Counted from the first letter of the stretch, positions 34,152 to 43,230 are shown. The stretch: 64,000 nt of DNA from Effusibacillus pohliae DSM 22757 (GCF_000376225.1 NZ_AQXL01000133.1:62001-126000), one strand, 5' to 3'. The notes: a model not told the origin generated them from the letters alone. Numbers and translations: made by a program.

Positions 34152-36557
34152 ATGAAAGCTGTAATCATGGCTGGAGGAAAAGGAACTCGTTTGCGTCCGT
34201 TGACGTGCCATCTGCCGAAACCGATGGTGCCGCTGTTGGGGCGCCCGTGCATGGAATATAGTATCGATTTGCTGAAACGGTACGGGATCACCGAGATTGC
34301 GATCACGCTGCAGTATTTGCCGCAGGTGATCAAGAACCATTTTGGCGACGGATCGGAGTACGGCGTGCGGCTGCACTATTTTGAGGAGACATCCCCGCTC
34401 GGCACAGCAGGGAGCGTGAAGAACGCGGAGGAATTTCTCGATGAGACGTTTCTGGTGATCAGCGGCGACGCGTTGACCGATTTTGACCTGAACCGGGCGA
34501 TCGCGTTCCATCAGGCAAAACAGGCGATCGGGACACTCGTGCTGACACAGGTCGACGTGCCACTCGAATATGGTGTGGTGATGACAGAACAGGACGGCAG
34601 AATCATCCGCTTCCTGGAAAAACCGAGCTGGAGCGAAGTGTTCAGCGATACGGTCAACACCGGCATCTATGTGCTTGAGCCGGAGATCCTGAAATTGTTT
34701 GAACGAGGGCAGGAGTTTGATTTCAGCAAGGACCTGTTCCCGCTGGTGATGGGCAAGAACCTGCCGCTGTACGGGTATGTGGCGGAAGGGTACTGGTCGG
34801 ATATCGGAAATCTGGCGCAATACAGGCAGACGCAGTTTGACATGCTCGACGGCCGGGTGGACGTGAAAATCAATGGCAACGAAGTGTTCCCCGATGTCTG
34901 GATGGAGGATGACGTCACGATCCAAAAAGGAGTGCAAATCGTCGGTCCCGCGTTTATCGGAGAGGGAACGGTGATCAACGAACGGGCGAAAATCGGCCCG
35001 TATGCGATTCTCGGCCGCTACAACTGGGTGGAACCGGGCGCCGACATGGAACGGTCGGTGATGTGGGATCGAAATTACATCGGAAGTTCGGCCAGCTTGT
35101 CCGGCGCCACCCTCTGTCACGGCGTGCGGATCGGGGAAGGAGCGACCGTTTGCGAAGATGCGGTGGTCGGGGAGAAGAGCTGGATTGGCGATCTGGCGGT
35201 GATCAGGCCGGGAATCAAAATTTGGCCGCAAAAAGCGGTCGGTGCCAGCACCGTCCAGCAGTCGTCGCTGATCTGGGGAAAATCGGCCAGCTGCCGCCTG
35301 TTTGGCTCGGAGGGCATCTGCGGCATCCCCAATCTCGAAATCACGCCCGAACTGGCGGGAAAAGTCGCCTCCGCGTTCGGTTCCTGCCTGCCGCAAGGGG
35401 CGACCGTGTCGGTCAGTTGCGATGAACATCCATTCAGCAGCATCCTGAAATATTCGGTCATCTCCAGCCTGCTGGCGATCGGGGTTTGCGTCCGCGATAT
35501 TGGCACCACGTTGGCGCCGATCGCACGATATGAATGCAGGCGGTCAAACAGCCAGGGGGGCATCCACATCCGCAAGGCGGGGACGGGCAACGAGAAACGG
35601 GTGGTGCTCCAGTTCTTCGACCACGAGGGGCTGCCGATCGACAAGGGGATGGAACGGAAGGTGGAAAATGCGTTTGTGCAGGAAGATTTTCCCCGTCCGG
35701 ATACGAAATCGCTCGGGTTGTTGGAAACCAGCTTTCAGATCGCCGATCCGTATGTGTGGGAAGTGCTGTCACGGGCGGATGTGGAAGCGATTCGTAATCG
35801 TGGCTTCAAAGTGGTGTTCCACTGCGAAAGCCCGCAGGTCATGTCTGTCATGCATCCCGTGCTGGAGCGGCTCGGCTGCCACGTGATCACCGTTTTCAAC
35901 GGGGGAGCGATGCTGGAACATGTTGTCACCGACAACAAGGCGGATTTGGGCATCCAGCTTGACACCAGCGGCCAGACATTCCGCATCTATACGGAAACGG
36001 GTTACCGTTTGTCGGAAGCGGAAACGATCGTCTTGCAAACCCTAGTCGCCCTGAAAGACCAGTCGCCGATGGCGGTACCGGTGACCGCCCCGTCGATCGT
36101 CGAAGAAATGATCGAACAGGCAGGTGTCCCGATCATCCGGACGAAGGCGGTGTTCCGGTCACTTTTGGAAGTGGGCAAGCTGAATCCGCTGCAGGTCCAT
36201 TCCGATGGGGTCTACTCGCTGGTCTCGATCATGGAATATATCGCAAAATCGGACACCACCCTGCATGCGGCGATCGAACGGCTGCCGAAATTCCACATGA
36301 GCACGAACGAGGTGGCCTGCCCGGCGGAAGCGAAAGGCCGGGTGATGCGGCGGCTGATGGAGGAGATGCAAGGCCAGCAGCTGGAATTGATCGACGGCAT
36401 CAAAGTGCTGACGGAGGACGGCTGGGCGCTGATTGTGCCGGATTCCGAAAAAGCGCTGTTCAAAGTGGTCGCCCAGAGCAGTTCGCGCCGCAAGGCGGAT
36501 GAACTGGCGGAAGAATACAAAAACAAGATCGCGCTTTTCCAAAGCCAGGCCAACTGA
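34152..36557 (+). CDS. Nucleotidyltransferase fused to a degenerate phosphohexomutase
   Basis: 801 residues. Residues 1 to ~235 are a sugar nucleotidyltransferase (MAGGKGTRLRPLT, PKPMVP); ~245-370 are hexapeptide beta-helix repeats; ~380-801 have the fold of a phosphomanno/glucomutase. The mutase half lacks its catalytic motifs: GGIHIRKAGTGNEK stands where TASHNP with the phosphoserine belongs, and LDTSGQTFR where the DGDADR metal loop belongs. It is probably a non-catalytic, regulatory or structural half. ATG 34152 lies 8 bases after GGAGGGGAGAGGGG. It likely supplies ADP- or UDP-glucose (or GDP-mannose) to the neighbouring transferase. Confidence 0.85.
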   Translation: MKAVIMAGGKGTRLRPLTCHLPKPMVPLLGRPCMEYSIDLLKRYGITEIAITLQYLPQVIKNHFGDGSEYGVRLHYFEETSPLGTAGSVKNAEEFLDETFLVISGDALTDFDLNRAIAFHQAKQAIGTLVLTQVDVPLEYGVVMTEQDGRIIRFLEKPSWSEVFSDTVNTGIYVLEPEILKLFERGQEFDFSKDLFPLVMGKNLPLYGYVAEGYWSDIGNLAQYRQTQFDMLDGRVDVKINGNEVFPDVWMEDDVTIQKGVQIVGPAFIGEGTVINERAKIGPYAILGRYNWVEPGADMERSVMWDRNYIGSSASLSGATLCHGVRIGEGATVCEDAVVGEKSWIGDLAVIRPGIKIWPQKAVGASTVQQSSLIWGKSASCRLFGSEGICGIPNLEITPELAGKVASAFGSCLPQGATVSVSCDEHPFSSILKYSVISSLLAIGVCVRDIGTTLAPIARYECRRSNSQGGIHIRKAGTGNEKRVVLQFFDHEGLPIDKGMERKVENAFVQEDFPRPDTKSLGLLETSFQIADPYVWEVLSRADVEAIRNRGFKVVFHCESPQVMSVMHPVLERLGCHVITVFNGGAMLEHVVTDNKADLGIQLDTSGQTFRIYTETGYRLSEAETIVLQTLVALKDQSPMAVPVTAPSIVEEMIEQAGVPIIRTKAVFRSLLEVGKLNPLQVHSDGVYSLVSIMEYIAKSDTTLHAAIERLPKFHMSTNEVACPAEAKGRVMRRLMEEMQGQQLELIDGIKVLTEDGWALIVPDSEKALFKVVAQSSSRRKADELAEEYKNKIALFQSQAN

Positions 36558-36564
36558 TGAGGAA

Positions 36565-36594
36565 GTCCTGCAGCGTATGCTGTGGGACCTTTTT
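36565..36594 (+). terminator. Terminator between the fusion gene and the GH15 gene
   Basis: GTCCTGCAGC (36565-36574), loop GTAT, GCTGTGGGAC (36579-36588) with two wobble pairs, then C and five T. The GH15 gene downstream therefore probably has its own promoter in 36595-36660 or is expressed by read-through. Confidence 0.6.
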
Positions 36595-36677
36595 GTTGAC
36601 AAGTGCGTATAAAGAAGTACGGGGGTTAATCCGCTGGACAGTAGGTCGATACTGGTCGTAGAAGGGAGAGGATCAGA

Positions 36678-37688
36678 TTGGAAGCGCTTCACTCGGTGCT
36701 CGAATCAATGCGGCTGCCAAATGGAGCTTACATGGCAAGTCCCTCCGACGACTATTCGTATGTCTGGCTGCGGGATGTCGGATATACGGTGCTGCCCTAC
36801 CTGTATTCCGGCTGTGACCGGTATGCGAAAACCTATCATGCGTTACTAGACCTGTTTCTTCGATATGAATGGAAAATCGACATCCACACAAGGCAAAAGC
36901 CAGTGCTCCCCTATGAGTATATTCATGCCCGCTATTCCTGTGACCTGACCGAGTTGCCGCAGCCTTGGGGACATGCGCAGAATGACTCGATCGGGCTGTT
37001 TTTGTGGGGAGTCGGCGAAGGCATGCGGCACGGCAAACCGATTCTGCGGAGTGAGGCCGACCGCCGGATTTTGCAAAAATTGGTCGACTACCTGGCCTGT
37101 ATGGAATATTGGCAGGAGCCGGACAACGGGATGTGGGAAGAGAACGTCGAAGTGCACGCATCCAGCGTTGGCGCGTGCGTCGCCGGATTGACGGCGGTTC
37201 GCATACTGGTTGACGTCCCGGACGATCTGATCCGCAATGGGCAGGCGACGCTCGCCCGGCTGCTGCCGCGGGAAAGCGTTACGAAAAAAACGGATTTGGC
37301 CCTCCTGTCACTCATTTTTCCGTATCAGATCGTCTCCCGGGACATGGCGTTTCGAATTTTATACGACGTAACCACCAAACTGGAGCGAACATACGGGTGC
37401 ATCCGCTACCAGGGAGACCGGTATTTCAACGAAGGCCGGGAAGCGGAGTGGTGTTTCGGCTTCCCCTGGCTGGGACTTTGCTTTTCCGTGCTGGGGGAAG
37501 AGGACAAGGTAGAGGAATACTGGGAAAAAACGAAACGGATCGTCCCGCCGGACGGCCGGGTGCCCGAACTGTACATCGGCGGCACCAGCCAACCGAACGG
37601 CAACCGGCCGCTCGCCTGGGCGGTGGCGATGGTCATGCTGTTGCACGAACGAATGAAAAAAAGCAAGCGCGTCTCGTCCCTTAATTGA
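36678..37688 (+). CDS. GH15-like glycosidase
   Basis: A 336-residue (alpha/alpha)-barrel protein of the glucoamylase (GH15) group. It has YSYVWLRDVGYTVLPYLY near the N-terminus, a mid-chain GMWEENVEVHASSVG segment resembling the GH15 catalytic-acid region, and RYFNEGREAEWCFGFPWLG near the end. It is shorter than most GH15 enzymes (600+), because the N-terminal beta-sandwich is absent. TTG 36678 follows GGGAGAGG. No signal peptide is seen, so it should act on an intracellular glucan, in keeping with the genes just upstream. Confidence 0.75.
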   Translation: MEALHSVLESMRLPNGAYMASPSDDYSYVWLRDVGYTVLPYLYSGCDRYAKTYHALLDLFLRYEWKIDIHTRQKPVLPYEYIHARYSCDLTELPQPWGHAQNDSIGLFLWGVGEGMRHGKPILRSEADRRILQKLVDYLACMEYWQEPDNGMWEENVEVHASSVGACVAGLTAVRILVDVPDDLIRNGQATLARLLPRESVTKKTDLALLSLIFPYQIVSRDMAFRILYDVTTKLERTYGCIRYQGDRYFNEGREAEWCFGFPWLGLCFSVLGEEDKVEEYWEKTKRIVPPDGRVPELYIGGTSQPNGNRPLAWAVAMVMLLHERMKKSKRVSSLN

Positions 37689-37741
37689 TTCGGCTCGCAA
37701 ATCGGTGTAGGATAAAGAGAGAAACAGACAAGATAGGATCG

Positions 37742-38092
37742 ATGATGATGATGAAGTATCGTTTTGAATATGACGAGCGGCTCGGCATCCGGGTGCCGCA
37801 CCTGCTGGCAGAATGGGAAGAGCTGAGTGCGGACGAGCGGCATGACATGATCCTCGAGTGGGAGAGAATCAAAGCACGGATTCCCGACCGGATTCTCGAA
37901 TTGGAACGGGAGATCGAGGAGCGTCAGGCACGCGTCGGGCGGGAAGAGGATTGGGGTACGATTTGCGATTTGTACAGCGAAATCTTTTCGTTGGCCAGCA
38001 TCATCAACGATCTGCATCTCTGGATGCGGGTCAACCAGGATTTTGAGCCGAACCCCGGTATCGCCGAAGAACATGAAACCCGCGAGAAGTGA
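37742..38092 (+). CDS. Uncharacterised acidic helical protein
   Basis: 116 residues from the first of four consecutive ATG codons (37742-37753); the true first Met among them cannot be fixed. The protein is charged and mostly helical, with a probable coiled coil at about 50-75 (RILELEREIEERQARVGRE) and an aromatic pattern DLHLWMRVNQDFEPNPG near the end. No known family was recognised. It ends just before a large convergent hairpin. Confidence 0.55.
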   Translation: MMMMKYRFEYDERLGIRVPHLLAEWEELSADERHDMILEWERIKARIPDRILELEREIEERQARVGREEDWGTICDLYSEIFSLASIINDLHLWMRVNQDFEPNPGIAEEHETREK

Positions 38093-38107
38093 GGAAGCGA
38101 TCTAACA

Positions 38108-38181
38108 AAACAGCCACCTGCTTGAGGGAACTGGCGTCCGCTGGACAGACGGCAGCAGTCCCATCTGGCAGGTGGCTGTTT
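38108..38181. terminator. Large inverted repeat between convergent genes
   Basis: The arms AAACAGCCACCTGC (38108-38121) and GCAGGTGGCTGTTT (38168-38181) are perfect 14-base complements. The 46-base interior can form further pairs, including GTCC/GGAC around 38135-38145. It probably ends transcription from both sides; the interior is larger than a normal terminator needs. Confidence 0.55.
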
Positions 38182-38192
38182 GTTGCCGCTTG

Positions 38193-38813
38193 TTACGCTG
38201 CATTGGACGACGGCGGGGTGACCGGGGAAGATGGGGCGTGTTTCGCCGCGATCCGGTGTTTGAAGCTGCTGACGATTTTGCCGATCAGGTAGATCGACAG
38301 GATCGAACAGAGTCCGTGCCACCAGCCGACGCTGTAAATGCCGGACAGGACGACGGCGAAGTCAAACAGAAAATTGATTTTGCCCGGATCCCACCCCAAT
38401 TTTTTCTGCAAATAGAGGGCCAGGATGTTGGCGCCGCCGAGTGAGGCGCGATTCAGCAGGATCAGGCTGAGGCCAAGGCCGATCACGATGCCGGCGGCCG
38501 CACCGCCGATCAGCGGCGAAAGCGTAAAGTCGGGCAGCCACTGTTCAAGCCCGGTGATAAAAGACAGAATGGTGACGGCAAAGACGGTGGAAAGCGTGAA
38601 GCCCCATCCCATCCGCAGGATCGAGAGGGCATAGAACGGAATATTGATCAAAAAGAACATGGCAGAAAATGGAATTCCTGACAGATACGTCAAGCTGAGC
38701 GCCAACCCGGCAGTGCCGCCCGTCACCAGGTGGGAATGGTGGAGGAGGATGACTCCCAGGCTGACGATCATGCAACCGAGAATGACATTGATGATTCTGC
38801 TCAATTCGGTCAA
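38193..38813 (-). CDS. YitT/DUF161-type membrane protein, short form
   Basis: 206 residues with about five membrane helices. The YitT-type marks are LGVILLHHSHLVTGGTAGLAL near the N-terminus and GGANILALYLQKKLGWDPGKINFLFD further on. Typical YitT proteins are about 280 residues and end in a soluble DUF2179 domain, which is missing here; the chain stops after the last helix with a short Pro/Ser-rich tail. Substrate and function of the family are not settled. Confidence 0.8.
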   Translation of the reverse strand: MTELSRIINVILGCMIVSLGVILLHHSHLVTGGTAGLALSLTYLSGIPFSAMFFLINIPFYALSILRMGWGFTLSTVFAVTILSFITGLEQWLPDFTLSPLIGGAAAGIVIGLGLSLILLNRASLGGANILALYLQKKLGWDPGKINFLFDFAVVLSGIYSVGWWHGLCSILSIYLIGKIVSSFKHRIAAKHAPSSPVTPPSSNAA

Positions 38814-38875
38814 CCCCTTGCTGCCAAATCACAAAAAAATACAAATAATAATATAGCATCCAGGCGGTCATCAGG

Positions 38876-39373
38876 TCACGAGCGCGCGTTGGTGTATATA
38901 TGCTTTAAAGCGATGAAAAGAGACGGGGCAAGGCAGATCCTGTACTTCGCGTTGTGGTGGGCGATGATGGTGGGGTACCTGATGTTGCTACATTGGCTGG
39001 GGGTCTTCTCGATGCGGAAAGAGTGGACGACCGCCATGGCGGCTGTGGCACATGCTATCGATTTTGCAATAAACAGGAATGTATGCATCCACGACCAGTT
39101 TTCATACTGAATCAGGCGGGTATATCTCTCAAACCAATATTCCAGTATCGTGATCGGAACGCTGTACAGGATGGCCTGGCTGATGATCCCTGCCAGACCG
39201 GAACGATAGGAGGTTTGGTTATACAGCACATTGAGAACGGGAAACACCAATAAATCGAACATGATGTTGATATCGAACATGTTCGGAAGTAAACGGACCG
39301 GAATGTGCAGATAATTGCCAACTCCATACTGACACCTCTTGTTGCGGTCCCATTTGTTCGTCCCATCCCTCAC
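38876..39373 (-). pseudogene. CBO0543-like membrane protein, probably lacking its N-terminus
   Basis: The visible frame has RLLPNMFDINIMFDLLVFPVLNVLYN and an ILEYWFERYTRLIQY segment with three or four hydrophobic stretches, as in the CBO0543 family of spore-former membrane proteins. The first ~30 residues from GTG 39373 are hydrophilic and do not look like the membrane helices expected at the start, and no ribosome site is seen. The 5' part was probably lost, or a frameshift lies near 39320. A shorter working gene cannot be excluded. Confidence 0.45.
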
Positions 39374-39563
39374 AGGTGAAACAGTTTGGCAAGCTTCGGA
39401 TTTCTGTTAGTGTCCGCTTTCCTATCGGTGAACATGCAAAGAAAACCCCGCATCGCCCGATCCATAGGACGACGCGGAGCGGATCCGATCAGAACATCCT
39501 GATGCAAGTGAAAGTTGCCCTGACCGGCAGGGGGGGCAGGCAGTCGCTCAAGAGCCGGTTCGA

Positions 39564-40922
39564 TCAGCCGCGGAGCCGCTTCTCCAGTTCCGCTTGCTCG
39601 TTTTCAAATCCCGGTTTGCCGAGCAGCGCAAACATGTTTTTCTTGTAGGCCTCGACACCCGGTTGGTCAAACGGATTGACGCCGAGCAGGTAGCCGCTGA
39701 TGCCGCACGCCTTTTCGAAGAAATAGACGAGGTTTCCGAACGAATAGGGAGAGATCTCCGGCAGTTGCACGACCAGGTTGGGGACGCCGCCGTCGGTGTG
39801 GGCGAGCAATGTGCCTTCGAACGCTTTTTTGTTGACATAGTCGATCGTTTTGCCGGCCAGGAAATTGAGGCCGTCGATGTTGTCCGGGTCCTCCCCGATC
39901 ACCAGATCTTCCGCCGGCCGCTCGATTTGCAGCACCGTTTCAAACAGATGGCGTCTTCCCTGCTGAATGTATTGCCCCATCGAGTGGAGGTCGGTCGAAA
40001 AATCGACCGCCGCCGGGAAGATTCCCTTGTGGTCTTTCCCTTCGCTCTCGCCGTACAATTGTTTCCACCATTCCGATATGTAATGCAATGCCGGTTCGTA
40101 GTTGACGAACAGCTCGATCGTTTTTCCTTTCGCGTACAAAGCGTTGCGAACCGCCGCGTATTGGTATGACGGGTTTTCTTGCAAATGCGGGATCGAGTAT
40201 GCCTCGCGGGCAGCGGCGGCGCCCGCCATCATCGCTTCGATGTCGATTCCCGCAACGGCGATCGGCAGCAATCCGACGGCCGTCAGCACGGAAAAGCGGC
40301 CGCCTACGTCGTCCGGAATCACGAACGTTTCGTATCCTTCCGCCTCGGCCAGTTTGCGCAGTGCCCCTTTGGCGCGGTCGGTAGTGGCGTAAATGCGTTT
40401 GCACGCTTTTTCCTTTCCGTATTTTTTTTCCAGATACTCGCGGAAAATCCGGAAGGCGATGGCCGGTTCGGTCGTCGTTCCCGATTTGGAAATGACGTTG
40501 ACAGAGATGTCTTTTCCTTCCAGCAGATCGATCAAGTGTTTCAGGTAGGTGGCGCTGATGTTTTGTCCGGCGAAATAAATCTCCGGTGTTTTCCGTTTGC
40601 CTTTCGGCAACAGATTGTAAAACGAATGGGACAGCATCTCGATTGCGGCGCGGGCGCCCAGATACGACCCGCCGATGCCGATGACCACCAGGGCGTCCGA
40701 GTCCGATTGGATTTTCCTGGCTGCCTGTTGAATCCGGGCGAACTCCGCTTTGTCATAGGCGACGGGCAGGTCGACCCAGCCGACATAGTCGCTGCCGGCT
40801 CCTTTTTTCTCATGCAGCAATTGATGCGCCGTCCTCACCAGAGGCTCGAACTGGGCGATTTCATGTTCGGCGACAAACGGCAAAGCTTTTGCGTAATCGA
40901 ATCGAAGCAAATTGTTCTGCAT
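39564..40922 (-). CDS. pgi: Glucose-6-phosphate isomerase
   Basis: 452 residues, the usual length of Bacillus-type Pgi, interconverting glucose-6-phosphate and fructose-6-phosphate. Motifs: [17 protein letters not shown] near residue 75, the signature [14 protein letters not shown], and [19 protein letters not shown] 40922 has GAGGAGGGG just upstream; the open frame extends 48 codons further but without support. It supplies the fructose-6-phosphate used by ManA encoded at 5466-6428. Confidence 0.95.
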   Translation of the reverse strand: MQNNLLRFDYAKALPFVAEHEIAQFEPLVRTAHQLLHEKKGAGSDYVGWVDLPVAYDKAEFARIQQAARKIQSDSDALVVIGIGGSYLGARAAIEMLSHSFYNLLPKGKRKTPEIYFAGQNISATYLKHLIDLLEGKDISVNVISKSGTTTEPAIAFRIFREYLEKKYGKEKACKRIYATTDRAKGALRKLAEAEGYETFVIPDDVGGRFSVLTAVGLLPIAVAGIDIEAMMAGAAAAREAYSIPHLQENPSYQYAAVRNALYAKGKTIELFVNYEPALHYISEWWKQLYGESEGKDHKGIFPAAVDFSTDLHSMGQYIQQGRRHLFETVLQIERPAEDLVIGEDPDNIDGLNFLAGKTIDYVNKKAFEGTLLAHTDGGVPNLVVQLPEISPYSFGNLVYFFEKACGISGYLLGVNPFDQPGVEAYKKNMFALLGKPGFENEQAELEKRLRG

Positions 40923-41101
40923 GGTACCCCTCCTCGTGTTCGGTCTGATGCCGCCCATCCAGCATATGGGAGACAAAACGGTCGGCATTCCAACTTCTAA
41001 AGATTCTATCGAATTTAACGGGAATATGCAATTATTGGGAGCGAAACAGGCGATCCGGCAGATCATTTTTTTAATTCCTTAACCACAGTAAACAGGGTTG
41101 A

Positions 41102-41110
41102 TGGTATAAT
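41102..41110 (+). promoter_or_regulatory. Extended -10 promoter
   Basis: TGGTATAAT: TG at 41102-41103 and TATAAT at 41105-41110, about 42 bases before the GTG at 41152. No strong -35. Confidence 0.45.
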
Positions 41111-41151
41111 TCACTTGGAAATGAAACGCTTTGGGATAGGGTGAGCTTTCG

Positions 41152-42582
41152 GTGATATCACGCATTGTGGGGGGCTGTTTGTTCGTTTTTTGTCTGGGCA
41201 TTCCCGCTGGGGTGATCGGCTTGCACCGGTTTGGAGTGCTGCCGGCGACGGCTGTCAATTTTCAGTTGGACGTGACGACTGACGATCGTGAATCGGTGGT
41301 CATCGAAGAGGAGACGCGGCCTGATGAGCGGCCGATTCCGCCGGACCGGGCGCGCGATCTTCGCAAATTCCCGTATCCGTACCGGGCGATGTTCGCGTTT
41401 GCAAGTGACATCGACGGCACCACGCCGCGCGAATTCGCGGTGTATCACCGGTTTCTGAACACGAAGGAGATGACGCCGGCAGGACCTGGCTTGGGGCTTG
41501 ATGTCGGGGACACGTTCTGGATGTACAACGGGAGCGATGACCGGTCGAAAGTCGACTTCCGCGGGGAGTCGGGAGACGCGGTGATGACGTTCAACCGGTT
41601 TTTGGATCCGCAAACGTACAAGAACGCCCACATGATCAAGCATTATTTTGACGCCGGATGGATCGACGGGATGCATACGTTTGGCAATTTCAGTCGGTCT
41701 GATAAGAACGATGTCGTGTTTTCGCGGGAGTTGGCGGTGGCCGCCTGGGAAAATTTGCGAAAATTTGGCATCCGGCCGGTCTATTGGATCAATCATGGGA
41801 ATGAAGCGAACAAGCAGAACTTCGGCGATTACAATCCGTTCAAATTCTCGCGCTACCAAGCGGGAGACGATCCGAAATCGCCCTATTACCACACCGATAT
41901 CACAATTCAAAACGGTGTGCGGTTTGTCTGGAATTCGGTGGGCGAGACCCAGTTTGGACAGGACAGTCCGATTTTTCCCATTCAGCTGCGAGACGGGCAG
42001 AAAATTTGGGGATTCCACCGCTTCACGCATGAACTGGTGAACGGCCGAATCAATTGGGCCTGGGCGGTGGAAAACGGGAATTTCGACCGCTATCTGACGA
42101 AAGAGCGGCTGGACGGATTGATGGCCAATCGGCAGTATTGCATTTTTGCCCAGCATTTTGGGGGAAGCACCAGTGAATTTCCGTTTTACTTGCCAAAAGA
42201 CGTGGAAGCGCTGCGCCGGCTCGCCGATTATCACTACAGCGGCAAGATCCTGGTTGCTCGCACGTCCAGGTTGCTGAACTACAGCGTCGCCCAACAGTTC
42301 GTGCAGTACAGGATCCACCGGAAAAACGGCAAGACCCACATCTCCATCCTGTCGATCAACGACCCGCTGTTCGGAAAACAAGAGGTGACCATCGACAAGG
42401 TGAGGGGACTCACCTTTTACGTAGACGATCCCGCGAACGCGAACATTTTAATCAACCGCAAACCGCTGCCGAAAGCGGAAATTCAGGTCAATCCGCCGGA
42501 TGAAACGGGCCGTGCCAGCATCGGGATCAAATGGTTTGCGCCCGATACGAAAGATTATTCGCAGACTGCGCCTGCCGATTAG
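41152..42582 (+). CDS. Exported or anchored protein, polysaccharide-deacetylase-like, unknown
   Basis: 476 residues beginning with one hydrophobic segment (about residues 5-25) that can serve as a signal anchor. The body starts FPYPYRAMFAFASDIDGTTP, where S-D-I-D resembles the metal-binding DD of polysaccharide deacetylases, and continues with HTFGNFSR, YWINHGNEANKQN and FAQHFGGS, all rich in His/Asn/Asp. The C-terminal 100 residues look like a small beta domain. GTG 41152 has GGGTGAG upstream. A cell-surface carbohydrate role is plausible, but the family was not recognised. Confidence 0.6.
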   Translation: MISRIVGGCLFVFCLGIPAGVIGLHRFGVLPATAVNFQLDVTTDDRESVVIEEETRPDERPIPPDRARDLRKFPYPYRAMFAFASDIDGTTPREFAVYHRFLNTKEMTPAGPGLGLDVGDTFWMYNGSDDRSKVDFRGESGDAVMTFNRFLDPQTYKNAHMIKHYFDAGWIDGMHTFGNFSRSDKNDVVFSRELAVAAWENLRKFGIRPVYWINHGNEANKQNFGDYNPFKFSRYQAGDDPKSPYYHTDITIQNGVRFVWNSVGETQFGQDSPIFPIQLRDGQKIWGFHRFTHELVNGRINWAWAVENGNFDRYLTKERLDGLMANRQYCIFAQHFGGSTSEFPFYLPKDVEALRRLADYHYSGKILVARTSRLLNYSVAQQFVQYRIHRKNGKTHISILSINDPLFGKQEVTIDKVRGLTFYVDDPANANILINRKPLPKAEIQVNPPDETGRASIGIKWFAPDTKDYSQTAPAD

Positions 42583-42595
42583 GAGGCGCTTTTTT
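42568..42595 (+). terminator. Terminator overlapping the stop codon at 42580-42582
   Basis: GCGCCT (42568-42573), 10-base loop, AGGCGC (42584-42589), six T. The stop codon TAG is in the loop. Confidence 0.65.
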
Positions 42596-42620
42596 GATCA
42601 CGGATGATCAACTCCTCGTT

Positions 42621-42685
42621 GCCCCATACGGGGCCCCAGCGAAGTACTCGGAGTAAGCTGCAAAGTGAAGCGACACTTCGCTGGG
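42621..42685 (+). other. Two adjacent stem-loops before the small HTH gene
   Basis: GCCCC-ATAC-GGGGC (42621-42634) is followed at once by an 11-base stem CCCAGCGAAGT (42635-42645) / ACTTCGCTGGG (42675-42685) closing a 29-base loop. More G/C-rich pairing follows to about 42765. It lies in the leader of the gene at 42802. It does not match T-box, SAM, TPP or cobalamin motifs I know. It may be an unrecognised cis-regulatory RNA or a small repeat. Confidence 0.4.
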
Positions 42686-42801
42686 TGATGTGGCGGGTGC
42701 TCTTAGCGGAGTTTCCTCGGTTCCCGGTTGCCGTCCGCGCATGGAAGCGGCCGTGAGCGGGAACGATAGAAGTGCAAAATTTGCAAACAAGGAGAATCGA
42801 C

Positions 42802-43008
42802 ATGCGGATCGAAGGTGTGCGCAGAGATCAGTATTACGATATTTGGACGCTGGCGGAACGGGCGCGGATGCCGATCGAACAAATCCGCCAGTTGGTAGAA
42901 CGCGGGCAAATCGACTCCCATATCACGGGTGGTGAACCGTATATTAACGGCAAGGATTTTCTGGAGTGGGCGGAAAAGCAAAAAGGCGAACAGCGCCATT
43001 ACGAGTAA
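42802..43008 (+). CDS. Small MerR/excisionase-like helix-turn-helix protein
   Basis: 68 residues. The pattern YYDIWTLAERARMPIEQIRQLVERGQID...GEPYINGKDFLEW matches the single winged-helix unit of MerR/Xis-like proteins, with the wing residues around GGEPYI. ATG 42802 lies 8 bases after AAGGAG. There is no effector domain, so it is either a minimal DNA-binding protein or an adaptor. Nothing nearby shows an integrase, so excisionase function is not supported by context. Confidence 0.65.
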   Translation: MRIEGVRRDQYYDIWTLAERARMPIEQIRQLVERGQIDSHITGGEPYINGKDFLEWAEKQKGEQRHYE

Positions 43009-43024
43009 AACGGAAGGGCCCCCG

Positions 43025-43177
43025 TCAATCGGAGGCCGGATTCAGCTTCAGAATCGTGCAGACCACTTTTTTGCCCTGCAAGGCGGCCTCGATTCGAATG
43101 GGAGAATCGCTGTTATTGGTGAACCGAAAATCCAGGTCCGGATAGCTGACGGTCGCATCCTGCAAATGAATCGATGC
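43025..43177 (-). pseudogene. C-terminal relic of a VanW-family protein
   Basis: On the minus strand about 50 codons end at TGA 43025-43027 and read DATVSYPDLDFRFTNN, then DSPIRIEAALQGKKVVCTI, the closing segment of VanW-family proteins. The frame continues upstream only to about 43177 with no start codon or ribosome site and runs into a terminator hairpin. The other ~85% of the gene is missing, so this is a deletion remnant. Confidence 0.65.
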
Positions 43178-43184
43178 AAATAAA

Positions 43185-43230
43185 AAAGACCTTGCCCGGG
43201 CCTGTCGACGGGCTGCAAGGTCTTTATTTT
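43185..43230. terminator. Terminator for the minus-strand gene ending at 43224
   Basis: AAAGACCTTGC (43185-43195) and GCAAGGTCTTT (43215-43225) form an 11-base stem with a G/C-rich loop. A/T runs on both sides allow use in either direction. It overlaps the stop codon of the histidine-rich protein gene. Confidence 0.65.

Noticed and set aside
32898-35429. 843-codon open frame on the minus strand
   Set aside because: It is antisense to the GH57-GT4 and nucleotidyltransferase genes, which have complete family motifs. Its product is rich in His/Arg/Gln with no motif, as expected from GC-rich antisense reading.
42600-42800. T-box or TPP/SAM riboswitch before the small HTH gene
   Set aside because: No T-box sequence (GGUGGNACCGCG-like), no CTGAGA, and no other known signature; kept only as unassigned stem-loops.
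42802-43008. Excisionase of an integrated element
   Set aside because: No integrase, attachment repeats or phage genes were found around it.
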